DNA of 64,000 nt from Mycobacterium sp. IS-3022 (GTDB lineage: Bacteria; Actinomycetota; Actinomycetes; Mycobacteriales; Mycobacteriaceae), in the NCBI RefSeq assembly GCF_001500065.1, contig NZ_LQIN01000005.1, positions 1-64,000 of the forward strand. Direction: 5' to 3'. The notes below the pieces were generated by a model. It was not told the DNA's origin and ran no database searches. It saw only the letters and a program-made list of their open reading frames with translations. Of this stretch, positions 20,720 through 29,434 are shown piece by piece. Numbering within the stretch: the first letter of the stretch is position 1; each line of letters begins with the position of its first letter. Position numbers and translations under genes: made by a program.

Positions 20720-22900
20720 ATGGCCGACAAGACGACACATGCCCAGGGCGCCGGAGCCGCTCCAACCGCGGACAGTCCGGCCGCCATCCGAAACGTGGTG
20801 CTGGTGGGCCCATCGGGTGGCGGCAAAACCACACTCGTCGAGGCGCTTCTGGTGGCCTCGGGTGTGCTGACCAGAGCCGGATCCGTGCAGGACGGCAGCA
20901 CGGTCTGCGACAGCGACGAGGCGGAGATCTCCCAGCAGCGTTCGGTGGGCCTCGCGCTCGCGTCGCTGCAACACGACGGCATCAAGGTCAACCTGATCGA
21001 CACGCCCGGCTACGCCGACTTCGTCGGCGAACTGCGCGCCGGGCTGCGGGCCGCCGACTGCGCGCTGTTCGTCATCGCCGCCAACGAAGGCATCGACGGA
21101 CCCACCAGATCGCTGTGGATGGAGTGCAGCCAGGTCGGCATGCCGCGCGCGGTGGTGATCACCAAACTCGACCACGCCCGCGCGAACTACGACAACGCGT
21201 TGGCCGCCGCGCAGCAGACGTTCGGCGACAAGGTGCTTCCGCTGTACCTGCCCGCCAACTCCCCGTGCACTGGGCTGATCGGGCTGCTGTCGACGACGCA
21301 CTACGAGTACGCCGACGGAAAACGCACCGCCACCCACGACCCCGATGACGCTTACGCCGAGGCGATCGAGGAGCACCGCGGCGCCCTGATCGAGGGGATC
21401 ATCGAGGAGTCCGAGGATGAGACCCTGATGGAGCGCTACCTCGGCGGTGAGCAGATCGATCAGTCGGTGCTCATCGACGATCTGGAGAAGGCCGTCGCGA
21501 GGGCGTCGTTCTTCCCGGTCATCCCGGTGTGCAGCAGCACCGGGGTGGGCACCACCGAACTCCTCGAGATCATCACCGCGGGATTTCCCTCGCCGCCGGA
21601 GCATCAGGTCCCGGAGGTCTTCACACCGCAGGGCAAGGAACGCGACCGGCTGCCGTGCGACCCGGCCGGCCCGCTGCTGGCCGAGGTCGTCAAGACCACC
21701 TCCGATCCCTACGTCGGGCGGGTCAGCCTGGTCCGGGTGTTCTCCGGGACCATCTCGCCCGATGCGACCGTGCATGTGTCCGGCCACTTCTCGTCGTTCT
21801 TCGGCGGCAACGGGTCCCTGACCGGTTCGCCTGCCGGCTCACTGGCCGGGCATGAGGACCACGACGAGGACGAGCGCATCGGCACGCTGTCCTTCCCGCT
21901 CGGCAAGCAGCAGCGGCCCGCACCGTCGGTGATCGCCGGTGATATCTGCGCGATCGGCCGGCTCAGCCGCGCCGAGACCGGAGACACGCTGTCGGACAAG
22001 TCCGATCCGCTGGTGTTGCGGCCGTGGACCATGCCGGAACCACTGTTACCCATTGCGGTGCAACCCCGGGCGAAGACCGACGAAGACAAGCTCTCCGTGG
22101 GGTTGCAGCGGTTGGCCGCCGAAGACCCCACCCTGCGCATCGAACAGAATCCCGAAACACACCAGATCGTGCTGTGGACCATGGGCGAGGCGCACGCCAG
22201 CGTCGTGCTCGACGCACTCTCCAGGCGTTACGGTGTCGCCGTCGACACCGTCGAGTTGCGGGTGCCGCTGCGAGAAACGTTCGCGGGCAAGGCCAAAGGT
22301 CACGGCAGGCACGTCAAACAGTCGGGCGGACACGGTCAGTACGCGGTGTGTGACATCGAGGTCGAACCGCTACCCGAGGGCTCGGGTTTCGAATTCGTCG
22401 ACAAGGTCGTCGGCGGCGCGGTGCCCCGACAGTTCATTCCGAGCGTCGAGAAGGGCGTGCGGGCGCAGATGGAGAAGGGGGTCGGGCCGGGCTATCCGGT
22501 CGTCGACATCCGCGTCACGCTGTTCGACGGCAAGGCCCACAGCGTGGACTCGTCGGACTTCGCGTTCCAGATGGCGGGCGGACTGGCGCTGCGCGAGGCG
22601 GCCGCGGCGACGAAGGTGAACCTGCTCGAACCCGTCGACGACGTGTCGATCCTGGTTCCGGACGACTTCGTCGGTGCGATCATGGGCGATCTGGCCGGGC
22701 GGCGGGGCCGGGTACTCGGGACCGACAAGGTCGGTGAGGACCGCACGTTGGTGAAGGCCGAGATCCCTGAGGTCGAGCTGACCCGCTATGCCGTCGATCT
22801 GCGTTCGCTGGCGCACGGCGCCGGTACCTTCACCCGCTCGTTCGCCCGATATGAACCGATGCCCGAGCACGCGGCCGCGAAGGTCAAGGCCTCGGCCTGA
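20720..22900 (+). CDS. fusA2: Elongation factor G-like protein FusA2
   Basis: A 726-residue paralogue of EF-G. GTPase domain: P-loop GPSGGGKTTL (30-39), G3 DTPGYADF, G4 TKLDHA. It continues through the EF-G domains II-V, including the domain IV stretch GKAKGHGRHVKQSGGHGQYA. The switch I region and domain IV tip differ from canonical EF-G, as in FusA2 proteins, which do not replace EF-G in translocation as far as known. Start ATG with GGAAGGGA ribosome site. Confidence 0.9.
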   Translation: MADKTTHAQGAGAAPTADSPAAIRNVVLVGPSGGGKTTLVEALLVASGVLTRAGSVQDGSTVCDSDEAEISQQRSVGLALASLQHDGIKVNLIDTPGYADFVGELRAGLRAADCALFVIAANEGIDGPTRSLWMECSQVGMPRAVVITKLDHARANYDNALAAAQQTFGDKVLPLYLPANSPCTGLIGLLSTTHYEYADGKRTATHDPDDAYAEAIEEHRGALIEGIIEESEDETLMERYLGGEQIDQSVLIDDLEKAVARASFFPVIPVCSSTGVGTTELLEIITAGFPSPPEHQVPEVFTPQGKERDRLPCDPAGPLLAEVVKTTSDPYVGRVSLVRVFSGTISPDATVHVSGHFSSFFGGNGSLTGSPAGSLAGHEDHDEDERIGTLSFPLGKQQRPAPSVIAGDICAIGRLSRAETGDTLSDKSDPLVLRPWTMPEPLLPIAVQPRAKTDEDKLSVGLQRLAAEDPTLRIEQNPETHQIVLWTMGEAHASVVLDALSRRYGVAVDTVELRVPLRETFAGKAKGHGRHVKQSGGHGQYAVCDIEVEPLPEGSGFEFVDKVVGGAVPRQFIPSVEKGVRAQMEKGVGPGYPVVDIRVTLFDGKAHSVDSSDFAFQMAGGLALREAAAATKVNLLEPVDDVSILVPDDFVGAIMGDLAGRRGRVLGTDKVGEDRTLVKAEIPEVELTRYAVDLRSLAHGAGTFTRSFARYEPMPEHAAAKVKASA

Positions 22901-22901
22901 C

Positions 22902-23258
22902 TCAACCGGACTTCAGCGCGTCGAGGGCCTCGTCCAACGTCGAAAACAGCGAGAACACCTGATCGAGTCCGGTCAACTGGATCGGCCGACTGGTCGCCGG
23001 GCCGTCGGCCACCACCGCGAAGCGAGCGGCCTTGCTGACACTCTCGTGCGTCGCGACCAGCGCCTGTAGCCCCGCGGATGCGAGGAAGTCCACCGCCGAC
23101 AAATCCACCACCAGTGCCGACGGCTCCTGTGTGAGTGCCTCGGTGATCGCCGCCTGGAACGCGGGGACGGTGGCGAGGTCGACGTCGCCGCCGACCTTCA
23201 GCACCGCGATGCCGCCCTCGTGCGAGATCGAGGTGGAAATCGGGTCATTACGTGACAA
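22902..23258 (-). CDS. STAS anti-sigma factor antagonist
   Basis: A 118-residue STAS domain protein of the SpoIIAA/RsbV type. The phosphorylatable serine is S61 in the motif DFLASAGLQAL. When dephosphorylated such proteins bind the kinase-type anti-sigma factor and free the sigma factor. It is divergent from the phosphatase/kinase gene at 23443, which carries both the PP2C and HATPase domains that would act on it. The stop is 1 bp from the fusA2 stop (convergent). Confidence 0.88.
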   Translation of the reverse strand: MSRNDPISTSISHEGGIAVLKVGGDVDLATVPAFQAAITEALTQEPSALVVDLSAVDFLASAGLQALVATHESVSKAARFAVVADGPATSRPIQLTGLDQVFSLFSTLDEALDALKSG

Positions 23259-23360
23259 GGCCGTCCTCCGGTCAGCGCCGCCACCACGACGGCAATGGGC
23301 CGAGCTTAACCCGTGGCGTGCGGGCGGATATCAAAGCTTCAGCTGATCGCGCTGCGATAC

Positions 23361-23389
23361 GCAGGCTACTGTCGAATCGACAGACCTGC
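23361..23389. promoter_or_regulatory. Nested inverted repeat in the STAS/SpoIIE divergent promoter
   Basis: Inner dyad CTGTCGA-A-TCGACAG (23369-23383) is flanked by GCAGG (23361-23365) and CCTGC (23385-23389). A TANNNT (TACTGT, 23367-23372) lies in its left half, so a protein bound here would block a + strand promoter. Confidence 0.4.
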
Positions 23390-23442
23390 GGTGCTCGGGG
23401 ATTCCGGTGCGCGCGAGCTGGGAGGGACCAACTGCGTCGAAC

Positions 23443-25410
23443 ATGACCGACCCCGGAGACTTGTATCACCGCTATGAGCGGGAGCGGGCGCGCGCCGACG
23501 ATCTGGCCGATCGCGATGAGTTCCGCGGCGCATTGGTCAATTCGTTGCAGGAAGGTTTCTTCGTCGCCGACGACCACGGGTGCGTGGTCGAGATCAACGA
23601 CGCCTTCGCCGAGATCACCGGGTACGGCCAGGACGGCATGCCCTACCCCATGCCGCATCCGTGGGTGATCGACGACGCAACGGCGCATGACCGGAACAAG
23701 GCGCTCGTCCGCAACGGCAGGGTCACCGCCGAGATCAGGATCCGGCACCGCGACGGGCGCCTGCGGTGGGTGGCGGTCAGCATCAATGCCGTCCCGGATC
23801 ATCACTCCCGCCGAGGTCTGTACGTGGGCACGATCCGCGACGTCACCGGACCCCGCGCCGCTGCAGAGCGCGACCGCGCGGTAGCCCGGCTGGCCACCGC
23901 CGTCAGCGTCGCGAAGAATGTCGACGAGGTGCTGGCGATCACGCTGGCCCAGTGCCGGGTACCGCTGGATGCGCAGCGGCTGATGGCGGTCATATGGCCG
24001 AAGACCGAGGGCGAGCAGCCGACGGTACGGGTCGCGGGCGAACCCGAGTTGGCCGGCTGGGAGGACCTGGACGAGGACTGGCGCCGCACCTTCGAGGACG
24101 CCCGCAGGTGGATACCGCTGACCGTGACGCCCGTCGGCGGGGCGCCCAGCGCCGGCACCACCCGCGGCTTCGTCGCCGTCCTCTCCGGCGCGCGCGACGT
24201 CGTGTTGTGCCTCGAGCACCGGGAGCCGCGGGTTGTCAGCGCAGAGGACCGGCGGTTGATCGGGGCGCTGGTCGGCCACCTCAGCCTGGCCATGCAACAC
24301 GTCCGGCAATTCGAAAGCGCCCGGGAGACGTCGCTGACGCTGCAGCGGTCGCTGCTGGCGCCGACCGACCTGCCGCCGGGGTTCGCCGTTCGCTACGAGC
24401 CCGCGGTGCATCCGCTGGAGATCGGCGGGGACTTCTACGACGTGCTTCCCGTCGGTGACCACCGGATCGGGCTGGTCGTCGGCGACTGTGTGGGCCGCGG
24501 CCTGGCGGCGGCCGCGGTGATGGGCCAGTTGCGCGCGTCGACGCGCGCGTTGCTACTGACCGGTGCGCAGCCCTCGACCGTGCTCGAACACCTCGACTCG
24601 GTCGCCGAATTCATCCCGGATGCCTTCTGCACCACCGTGTTCGTCGCGATCATCGACACCGAATCCGCGACCGTGCAGTACAGCAGCGCCGGCCATGTGC
24701 CGCCGGTGCTGGTGTCCGAAGCGGCGTCACCGCAGTTGCTGGACGCGGCGTCCTCGGTCCCGTTGGCCGTCAAGCACACTCAACCGCGCCCGCAGGCAAC
24801 GCATCACTTGGCACCGCTCTCGACGCTGATGCTCTACACCGACGGTCTGGTCGAACGCCGCAGCCGACCGATCGACGCCCAGATCGAGCAGGTGGCCACC
24901 GTGGTGGCCGACACCGCGGATCTGCCGATCGAAGAAGTCGCCGACGCGGTGCTGGCCAGAATGTCACCCGAGGGCGGCTACGACGACGACGTGGCGATCG
25001 TGCTCTATCGGTCCACCCGCGCTGCGCTTGTCATCGACGACACCGCGACCGCCCCGAAGCTGACGGAGGTGCGGCATCGGTTGGCGGCGTGGCTCGCGGC
25101 GAACGGTATCTCCGATGCGTCGGCGGCCGATCTCGTCCTCGTCGTGAACGAGGCGTGCTCCAACAGCGTCGAGCACGCCTACCGAGGACGTACGCCAGGG
25201 CGCATGCGCGTGGAAGCCGAGATTCACGACGATGCCGTGCATGTGCAGGTCACCGACTTCGGATCGTGGAAGGCACCGCCCGCCGATCCCGGCACACGTG
25301 GCCGCGGGCTGTTGTTGATGCGCGCGGTCAGCGATCACGTCGATCTCGACGGCACTCCGGCGGGGACAACCGTGGCTATGACGTTTCAATTACCGCAGAT
25401 TCGACTTTGA
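23443..25410 (+). CDS. PAS/GAF/PP2C (SpoIIE) phosphatase with C-terminal HATPase
   Basis: A 655-residue multi-domain signalling protein. PAS domain about 25-130 (LVNSLQEGFFVADDHGCVVEIND), a GAF-like region about 140-270, a SpoIIE/PP2C phosphatase about 300-510 (EIGGDFYDVLPVGD, VVGDCVGRG, LYTDGLVERR, DDDVAIV), and an RsbW-like HATPase about 525-650 (NEACSNSVEHAY, FGSWKAPPADPGTRGRGL). It can therefore both phosphorylate and dephosphorylate STAS partners, like Rv1364c, but the STAS domain is encoded separately here. ATG at 23443 is chosen over GTG at 23407, since only the later part is coding-like. Confidence 0.9.
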   Translation: MTDPGDLYHRYERERARADDLADRDEFRGALVNSLQEGFFVADDHGCVVEINDAFAEITGYGQDGMPYPMPHPWVIDDATAHDRNKALVRNGRVTAEIRIRHRDGRLRWVAVSINAVPDHHSRRGLYVGTIRDVTGPRAAAERDRAVARLATAVSVAKNVDEVLAITLAQCRVPLDAQRLMAVIWPKTEGEQPTVRVAGEPELAGWEDLDEDWRRTFEDARRWIPLTVTPVGGAPSAGTTRGFVAVLSGARDVVLCLEHREPRVVSAEDRRLIGALVGHLSLAMQHVRQFESARETSLTLQRSLLAPTDLPPGFAVRYEPAVHPLEIGGDFYDVLPVGDHRIGLVVGDCVGRGLAAAAVMGQLRASTRALLLTGAQPSTVLEHLDSVAEFIPDAFCTTVFVAIIDTESATVQYSSAGHVPPVLVSEAASPQLLDAASSVPLAVKHTQPRPQATHHLAPLSTLMLYTDGLVERRSRPIDAQIEQVATVVADTADLPIEEVADAVLARMSPEGGYDDDVAIVLYRSTRAALVIDDTATAPKLTEVRHRLAAWLAANGISDASAADLVLVVNEACSNSVEHAYRGRTPGRMRVEAEIHDDAVHVQVTDFGSWKAPPADPGTRGRGLLLMRAVSDHVDLDGTPAGTTVAMTFQLPQIRL

Positions 25411-25544
25411 CGAAGTTCTACGCGGCGTCAACCCCGTCCGCGTGGTATTACATCTATCGGCAAGGACGTCTGTCGAGGAGAGGCAGCGGTGCGGACTTTT
25501 TGGTATGCACGGAGGCTGTCGCGCCTCTAGGACACGGAGGTGCT

Positions 25545-25604
25545 GTGACTGGAACCGCTCACGTTGCCGTCGACAGGTGCGCCCCACTGACGGTGGGGAT
25601 CTGA
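25545..25604 (+). CDS. Possible 19-codon leader peptide upstream of the STAS gene
   Basis: GTG at 25545, 4 nt after GGAGG, opens 19 codons (VTGTAHVAVDRCAPLTVGI) ending 5 nt before the ATG of the STAS gene, which itself has no good ribosome site. The arrangement would suit translational coupling. The sequence alone cannot show that it is translated. Confidence 0.3.
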   Translation: MTGTAHVAVDRCAPLTVGI

Positions 25605-25609
25605 AAGCC

Positions 25610-25921
25610 ATGGGTCGCAACCAGTTCCGGTTCATCGCCGGAAGCGCCGAAGCACGTCCGGTCATCACCGCGGTCGGTGAGATCGACTTGGCGAACGTCG
25701 ACGAGTTCAGCGAGGTCTTGTCGCGCGCTGCGGCGGACAACTCGTCGGTGACTGTCGATCTCACGCGGGTGACGTACTGCGACAGCGCCGCGCTGCGCGC
25801 GCTGTTCTCCGTCGCGGCGAGCGCCAAGCTGCACTTGATCGTGCCCGCCAAGGGACCGATCACCACCCTGCTCACCATTTCCGGCCTCGACAAGGTCGCC
25901 ACGGTCACCGTCGTCGACTGA
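25610..25921 (+). CDS. STAS anti-sigma factor antagonist, second copy
   Basis: A 103-residue STAS protein with the conserved CDSAALRAL motif; S59 is the predicted phosphorylation site. Downstream of and in the same direction as the PAS/PP2C/HATPase gene, 199 bp away. It is the likely output of that protein, possibly the C-terminal STAS domain that Rv1364c carries as a fusion. The ATG at 25610 is the first start giving a normal STAS N-terminus; the longer upstream frame is not coding-like. Confidence 0.85.
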   Translation: MGRNQFRFIAGSAEARPVITAVGEIDLANVDEFSEVLSRAAADNSSVTVDLTRVTYCDSAALRALFSVAASAKLHLIVPAKGPITTLLTISGLDKVATVTVVD

Positions 25922-25937
25922 TCGGATCGCCTGACGG

Positions 25938-26828
25938 CTACGACCCGCGCTTCGCGGCCGCCTCGAGTTCCTCTTCCAGCGCGCCCTCGTCCCGGCCGAG
26001 CGCGATCGTCGCCGCCGTCATCGCGGCGATCGCGATCGTGATCGCGATGGCCTTTCCGCCGTCGACGGTCAGATCCTCGCCGAGCACCACCGCCCCAAGC
26101 ACGACGGCGATCACGGGTTCGAGCACCAACATGGTGGGCACGGAGGTCTGCAAGGAGCCGGCGTGAAATGCGGACTGCTGCAAGAACACCGCGACGACGC
26201 CCAGCACGAGAAGCAGATACAGTCCCGGCGCGGTGAGCACGGCGCGCACGCCCTCGTGCGTGAGCAGGTGCATCACGATCTTGGTCAGCACCGCGACGAC
26301 GCCGAACAACACACCGACCGCTACCGCCAGCAGCACCGCCCGCTTCCATCCCCCGTTGCGGACGGCGACGGTGACACACACCATCACCGCCCCGGTACAG
26401 ACGACAGCGACGAGCGCCGACAGCGGGGCAGACGCCTCGTAGTCGCCGGGCCGCGTCTTGGCCAGCAGCACGAAAACAGCCAGCGCCGCGGTGAGCACCA
26501 ACGCCCACATCCACTCTCCGCGGGTGACCCGGCGGTTGGCCAGCCGTGCACTCATCGGCAGCGCGAACAGCAGAGCGGACACCAGGATCGGTTGCACCAG
26601 CAGCAACGATCCATTGGCCAAGGCGAGAGCCTGAAAGACGTAGCCCGCCACGGCCGCGGCCGTGCCCGCCCACCACAGCCGCCTACGCAGCAGCGTCATC
26701 ACCATCACGGTGCTGACACCGTGCTCCTCGGGCACGTCAATGGTCGCGCGTTGTCGAACCACGATGCCGATCGCCAAGAAGACCGCGGCGAGCAGGGCAA
26801 GCACGACGACCAGGCCCTGGCCTACCAC
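25938..26828 (-). CDS. DMT-family (EamA-like) membrane transporter
   Basis: A 296-residue protein with about nine to ten hydrophobic helices in two halves, in the drug/metabolite transporter style (LAAVFLAIGIVVRQRATIDV, ANGSLLLVQPILVSALLFALP, VLEPVIAVVLGAVVLGEDL). The E-x-x-x-A-x-x-x-G-x-x-x-L-G-E pattern of the second half is visible. It ends with an acidic-basic cytosolic tail. The substrate is unknown. Convergent with the STAS gene (16 bp). Confidence 0.75.
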   Translation of the reverse strand: MVGQGLVVVLALLAAVFLAIGIVVRQRATIDVPEEHGVSTVMVMTLLRRRLWWAGTAAAVAGYVFQALALANGSLLLVQPILVSALLFALPMSARLANRRVTRGEWMWALVLTAALAVFVLLAKTRPGDYEASAPLSALVAVVCTGAVMVCVTVAVRNGGWKRAVLLAVAVGVLFGVVAVLTKIVMHLLTHEGVRAVLTAPGLYLLLVLGVVAVFLQQSAFHAGSLQTSVPTMLVLEPVIAVVLGAVVLGEDLTVDGGKAIAITIAIAAMTAATIALGRDEGALEEELEAAAKRGS

Positions 26829-26982
26829 GACGGGCCTACCAAAGCGGGCCTACCAAAGCATTCCGCCCCTTTCCGGCCACGGCGAGCACATCGGACAAGC
26901 ACAACATACGGCCGGCCCGCCCGCCCAACCGGCGACGGCCCGCGAGGTTTGGTGCCCCAACTATCGGGGCATCAAACCGATC

Positions 26983-27333
26983 ATGAACTTGCGACGTTTG
27001 ATCCTGCTGGTCGGCGCAGTCGTACTCGTGGTGGGGGTCATCGGGCTGCTGATGCCCGTGTCGATCTCGGGACCCGACAACCAGGAGATCGGATGTGGCA
27101 ACGCCGTCGCCGCGGACGACTCCGCGGCCCGCGAGGCCAACACCAACGATCCGAACCAGCTGAAGAACCTGCCGGTAATCGACGAGCTGACGGAGGATCC
27201 CCCCGACTACGTCGCGCAGTGCCACTCGGCGGTCTCCGACCGTCGCATGTGGTCGATTCCCGTGGCCGTCATCGGTTTGGTGGTGCTCATCGGCGGCTTC
27301 CTGGTCGGCGGACGCACGACGCGCGCGGGCTAA
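26983..27333 (+). CDS. Small two-helix membrane protein
   Basis: A 116-residue protein with helices at about 6-26 (LILLVGAVVLVVGVIGLL) and 92-112 (SIPVAVIGLVVLIGGFLVG). The loop between them, predicted outside, carries two Cys (IGCGN and AQCHS) that could form a disulfide. I recognise no family. The ATG at 26983 is the first start that fits; upstream frame is non-coding. Its stop overlaps the opposing 27330-27605 gene by 4 bp. Confidence 0.65.
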   Translation: MNLRRLILLVGAVVLVVGVIGLLMPVSISGPDNQEIGCGNAVAADDSAAREANTNDPNQLKNLPVIDELTEDPPDYVAQCHSAVSDRRMWSIPVAVIGLVVLIGGFLVGGRTTRAG

Positions 27334-27605
27334 CTGGCCTCGCGACCTCCTGCGACGACCCGCAGGGCCGGGGGCGTGCTGTCGGGCGCGATCCTGTCGT
27401 TGACGTTGGCGACGACCGAGTCGACGCGATGGACCGCCCGGTCGCACAGACCGCGCACCTTGTCGCTGGCCGTGTCCACGTCGTCGGCCGCGCTCAGCAG
27501 ATAGGCCCGCACGTTGAGGCGCAGTCGTTCGCCGGCGGAGCGCACGCGGCGGCGCAGCCGATCGTCGATCTCGACCGTGACGTAGGGCATCACGTGAAGC
27601 TTCAT
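27330..27605 (-). CDS. Hypothetical 91-residue protein coupled to an MFS transporter
   Basis: A 91-residue basic, helical protein with no membrane segment. The first part ([38 protein letters not shown]) looks like a short DNA-binding or antitoxin-like beta-helix-helix, but I cannot match a family. The ATG at 27605 overlaps the MFS stop (ATGA), so the two are translationally coupled. Confidence 0.5.
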   Translation of the reverse strand: MKLHVMPYVTVEIDDRLRRRVRSAGERLRLNVRAYLLSAADDVDTASDKVRGLCDRAVHRVDSVVANVNDRIAPDSTPPALRVVAGGREAS

Positions 27606-28909
27606 AGGCCCACCTTAGCCGCGGGGACCTGCTGGTCGCTGGTTTGGACGAGCGGTCGGCCCGCGGACTCCCGCAGGGTGAGGATCGCCGCGAGCGAGAC
27701 GACGGCGGCGACGATCAGGTACCACGCGGGCGCCAGGTCGTTGCCGGTCTCGGCGGCCAGCCAGGTGACGACGTAGGGCGTCGTACCGCCGAACCCGGCG
27801 ACGCAGATGTTGTAGCCGATCGAGAACCCGCTGTAGCGCACGGTGGTGGCGAACAGTTCGACGCCCGCCGATACCGCGGCCGAGACGTAGATCGACTCGA
27901 TGACCGCGAGCCCGCAGTGCGCAGCGATCGCGGCGGCCAGCGATCCCGAATTCAACAGCAGGAACAGCGGATAGCCGAGCACCGCGAACGCCACCGAGCC
28001 GGCGATCAGCATCGGCCGGCGGCCGATCCGGTCGGACAGCGCGGCCAGCGGAAGAATGAGTATCAGCGCGACGAGGCTGGCCAGGCTGATCGAGACGAAG
28101 GCGTCGGCCTTGCTGAACCCGAGCGTCTTGATGAAATAGGTCGGCAGGAACGTGAACACCACGTAGTAGCCGATGTTGAAGACGATGAACAGCCCGATCA
28201 CCTGCAGGATGCGCCGCCACGACGTCGTCACCGCTTCGCGTAGCGGCGACTTGGCGACCCGGTCGCTTCTGCTGAGCTCAGCGAACTGCGGCGTGTCGTC
28301 GAGGCGAAGCCGGATGTAGAGGCCGACGAGGCCCAGCGGCCCGGCGATGAGGAATGGAATGCGCCAGCCGTAGCTCTCCATCGCCGCGGCGGGCAACAGC
28401 GCCTGCAGCAGCGTCACGGTCACCGAGCCGAGAAGGAAACCCAGGACACCGGACCATGCCATGAACGTGATCGTCAGGCCGCGACGCCAGTCGGAGGCGA
28501 ACTCGGCGAGATAGACTGCGCCGCCGCCATATTCGCCACCGGCCGAGAATCCCTGCAAGCAGCGCAGGAACAGCAGCAGCAGCGGGGCGGCCACACCGAT
28601 CGACGCGTAGGTGGGCAACAGGCCGATCAATACCGTTGCGCCGCTCATCAGCAGGATTACCAGTGCCAGCACCCGCTGCCTGCCCAGCTTGTCACCGAGC
28701 GGGCCGAAGACGAACCCGCCCAGCGGCCGCATGAAGAAGGCCGCCGCGAAGATCGCGAAGGTGTTGAGCAGCGCCGCCGTCTCGTTGCCCGCCGGGAAGA
28801 AGTTGGCCGCAATGAACGTCGCCAGGAAGCCGTAGATCGCGAAGTCGAACCACTCCACCGCGTTGCCGATCGATGCGCCGGTGATCGCCTTGCGCACCTC
28901 GCTTCGCAT
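27602..28909 (-). CDS. MFS transporter, MHS/ProP-like
   Basis: A 435-residue 12-helix transporter of the metabolite:H+ symporter family. The opening ([22 protein letters not shown]), [13 protein letters not shown] loop and [14 protein letters not shown] are the family signature; the second half has [10 protein letters not shown]. Substrates of the family include betaine, proline, citrate and shikimate; this one cannot be specified. ATG at 28909 is chosen for its GGGAGG ribosome site and normal N-terminus; the frame stays open upstream to 29014. The promoter region has unusual nested dyads (28945-29001). Confidence 0.88.
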   Translation of the reverse strand: MRSEVRKAITGASIGNAVEWFDFAIYGFLATFIAANFFPAGNETAALLNTFAIFAAAFFMRPLGGFVFGPLGDKLGRQRVLALVILLMSGATVLIGLLPTYASIGVAAPLLLLFLRCLQGFSAGGEYGGGAVYLAEFASDWRRGLTITFMAWSGVLGFLLGSVTVTLLQALLPAAAMESYGWRIPFLIAGPLGLVGLYIRLRLDDTPQFAELSRSDRVAKSPLREAVTTSWRRILQVIGLFIVFNIGYYVVFTFLPTYFIKTLGFSKADAFVSISLASLVALILILPLAALSDRIGRRPMLIAGSVAFAVLGYPLFLLLNSGSLAAAIAAHCGLAVIESIYVSAAVSAGVELFATTVRYSGFSIGYNICVAGFGGTTPYVVTWLAAETGNDLAPAWYLIVAAVVSLAAILTLRESAGRPLVQTSDQQVPAAKVGL

Positions 28910-28944
28910 GCCGACCTCCCGAAAGTAGCCGTCGCGCCCGCCAC

Positions 28945-29001
28945 GAGCGACCTCTTTTGTACAGCCTCCCCCGCCGTGTCGTTGTACAGACACGGTCGCT
29001 C
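28945..29001. promoter_or_regulatory. Nested dyads and TTGTACAG direct repeats upstream of the MFS gene
   Basis: Outer arms GAGCGACC (28945-28952) and GGTCGCTC (28994-29001). Inner dyad CCGTGTC (28974-28980) and GACACGG (28989-28995) around TTGTACA. TTGTACAG occurs twice (28957-28964, 28982-28989), 25 bp apart. The layout looks like a multi-site operator. Confidence 0.4.
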
Positions 29002-29014
29002 GCGATGCCGGCAT

Positions 29015-29434
29015 CTACCGTCGCCCGCCCACCCAGAATGGCCGCGTCGCCAACACCACGGCCGTCAGTACTGCAAGCGGCGCCAGCAACGGCACCCACG
29101 GCAGCTCCAGCGGTAGCGCCACCGCCGCCAGCCCGATGGCCGCGAAGCCGAGCGCACCGATGACTGTCGGGGCGGTGACGTCCGCGGTGTGCCGCAACAC
29201 CAGATACGCGGCGCCCGACAGTCCACACAACGCCGCCACGGCGGGAGTCGCCGAAGCAAGGACGATCGCCGCGGCGGTCGACACGACCGCCAATGTCGCT
29301 GCTGCGCGAAACGCGTTGCCCACCATGATGAGAACTACCGCCGCGCCACACGCGGCCAACGCCGCACCCTCGGACTGCAACGTGGCCGCGGCCACCATGA
29401 CCAAGCCGAAGGCCGTCGACAATGCGCGGTTCAC
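29015..29434 (-). CDS. Multi-helix membrane protein, last gene of the MoxR operon
   Basis: A 139-residue, very hydrophobic, Ala/Val-rich protein with about four helices. No motif is recognised. The GTG at 29434 overlaps the DUF58 stop (GTGA). The longer open frame upstream is a shadow of the DUF58 gene. Confidence 0.65.
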   Translation of the reverse strand: MNRALSTAFGLVMVAAATLQSEGAALAACGAAVVLIMVGNAFRAAATLAVVSTAAAIVLASATPAVAALCGLSGAAYLVLRHTADVTAPTVIGALGFAAIGLAAVALPLELPWVPLLAPLAVLTAVVLATRPFWVGGRR

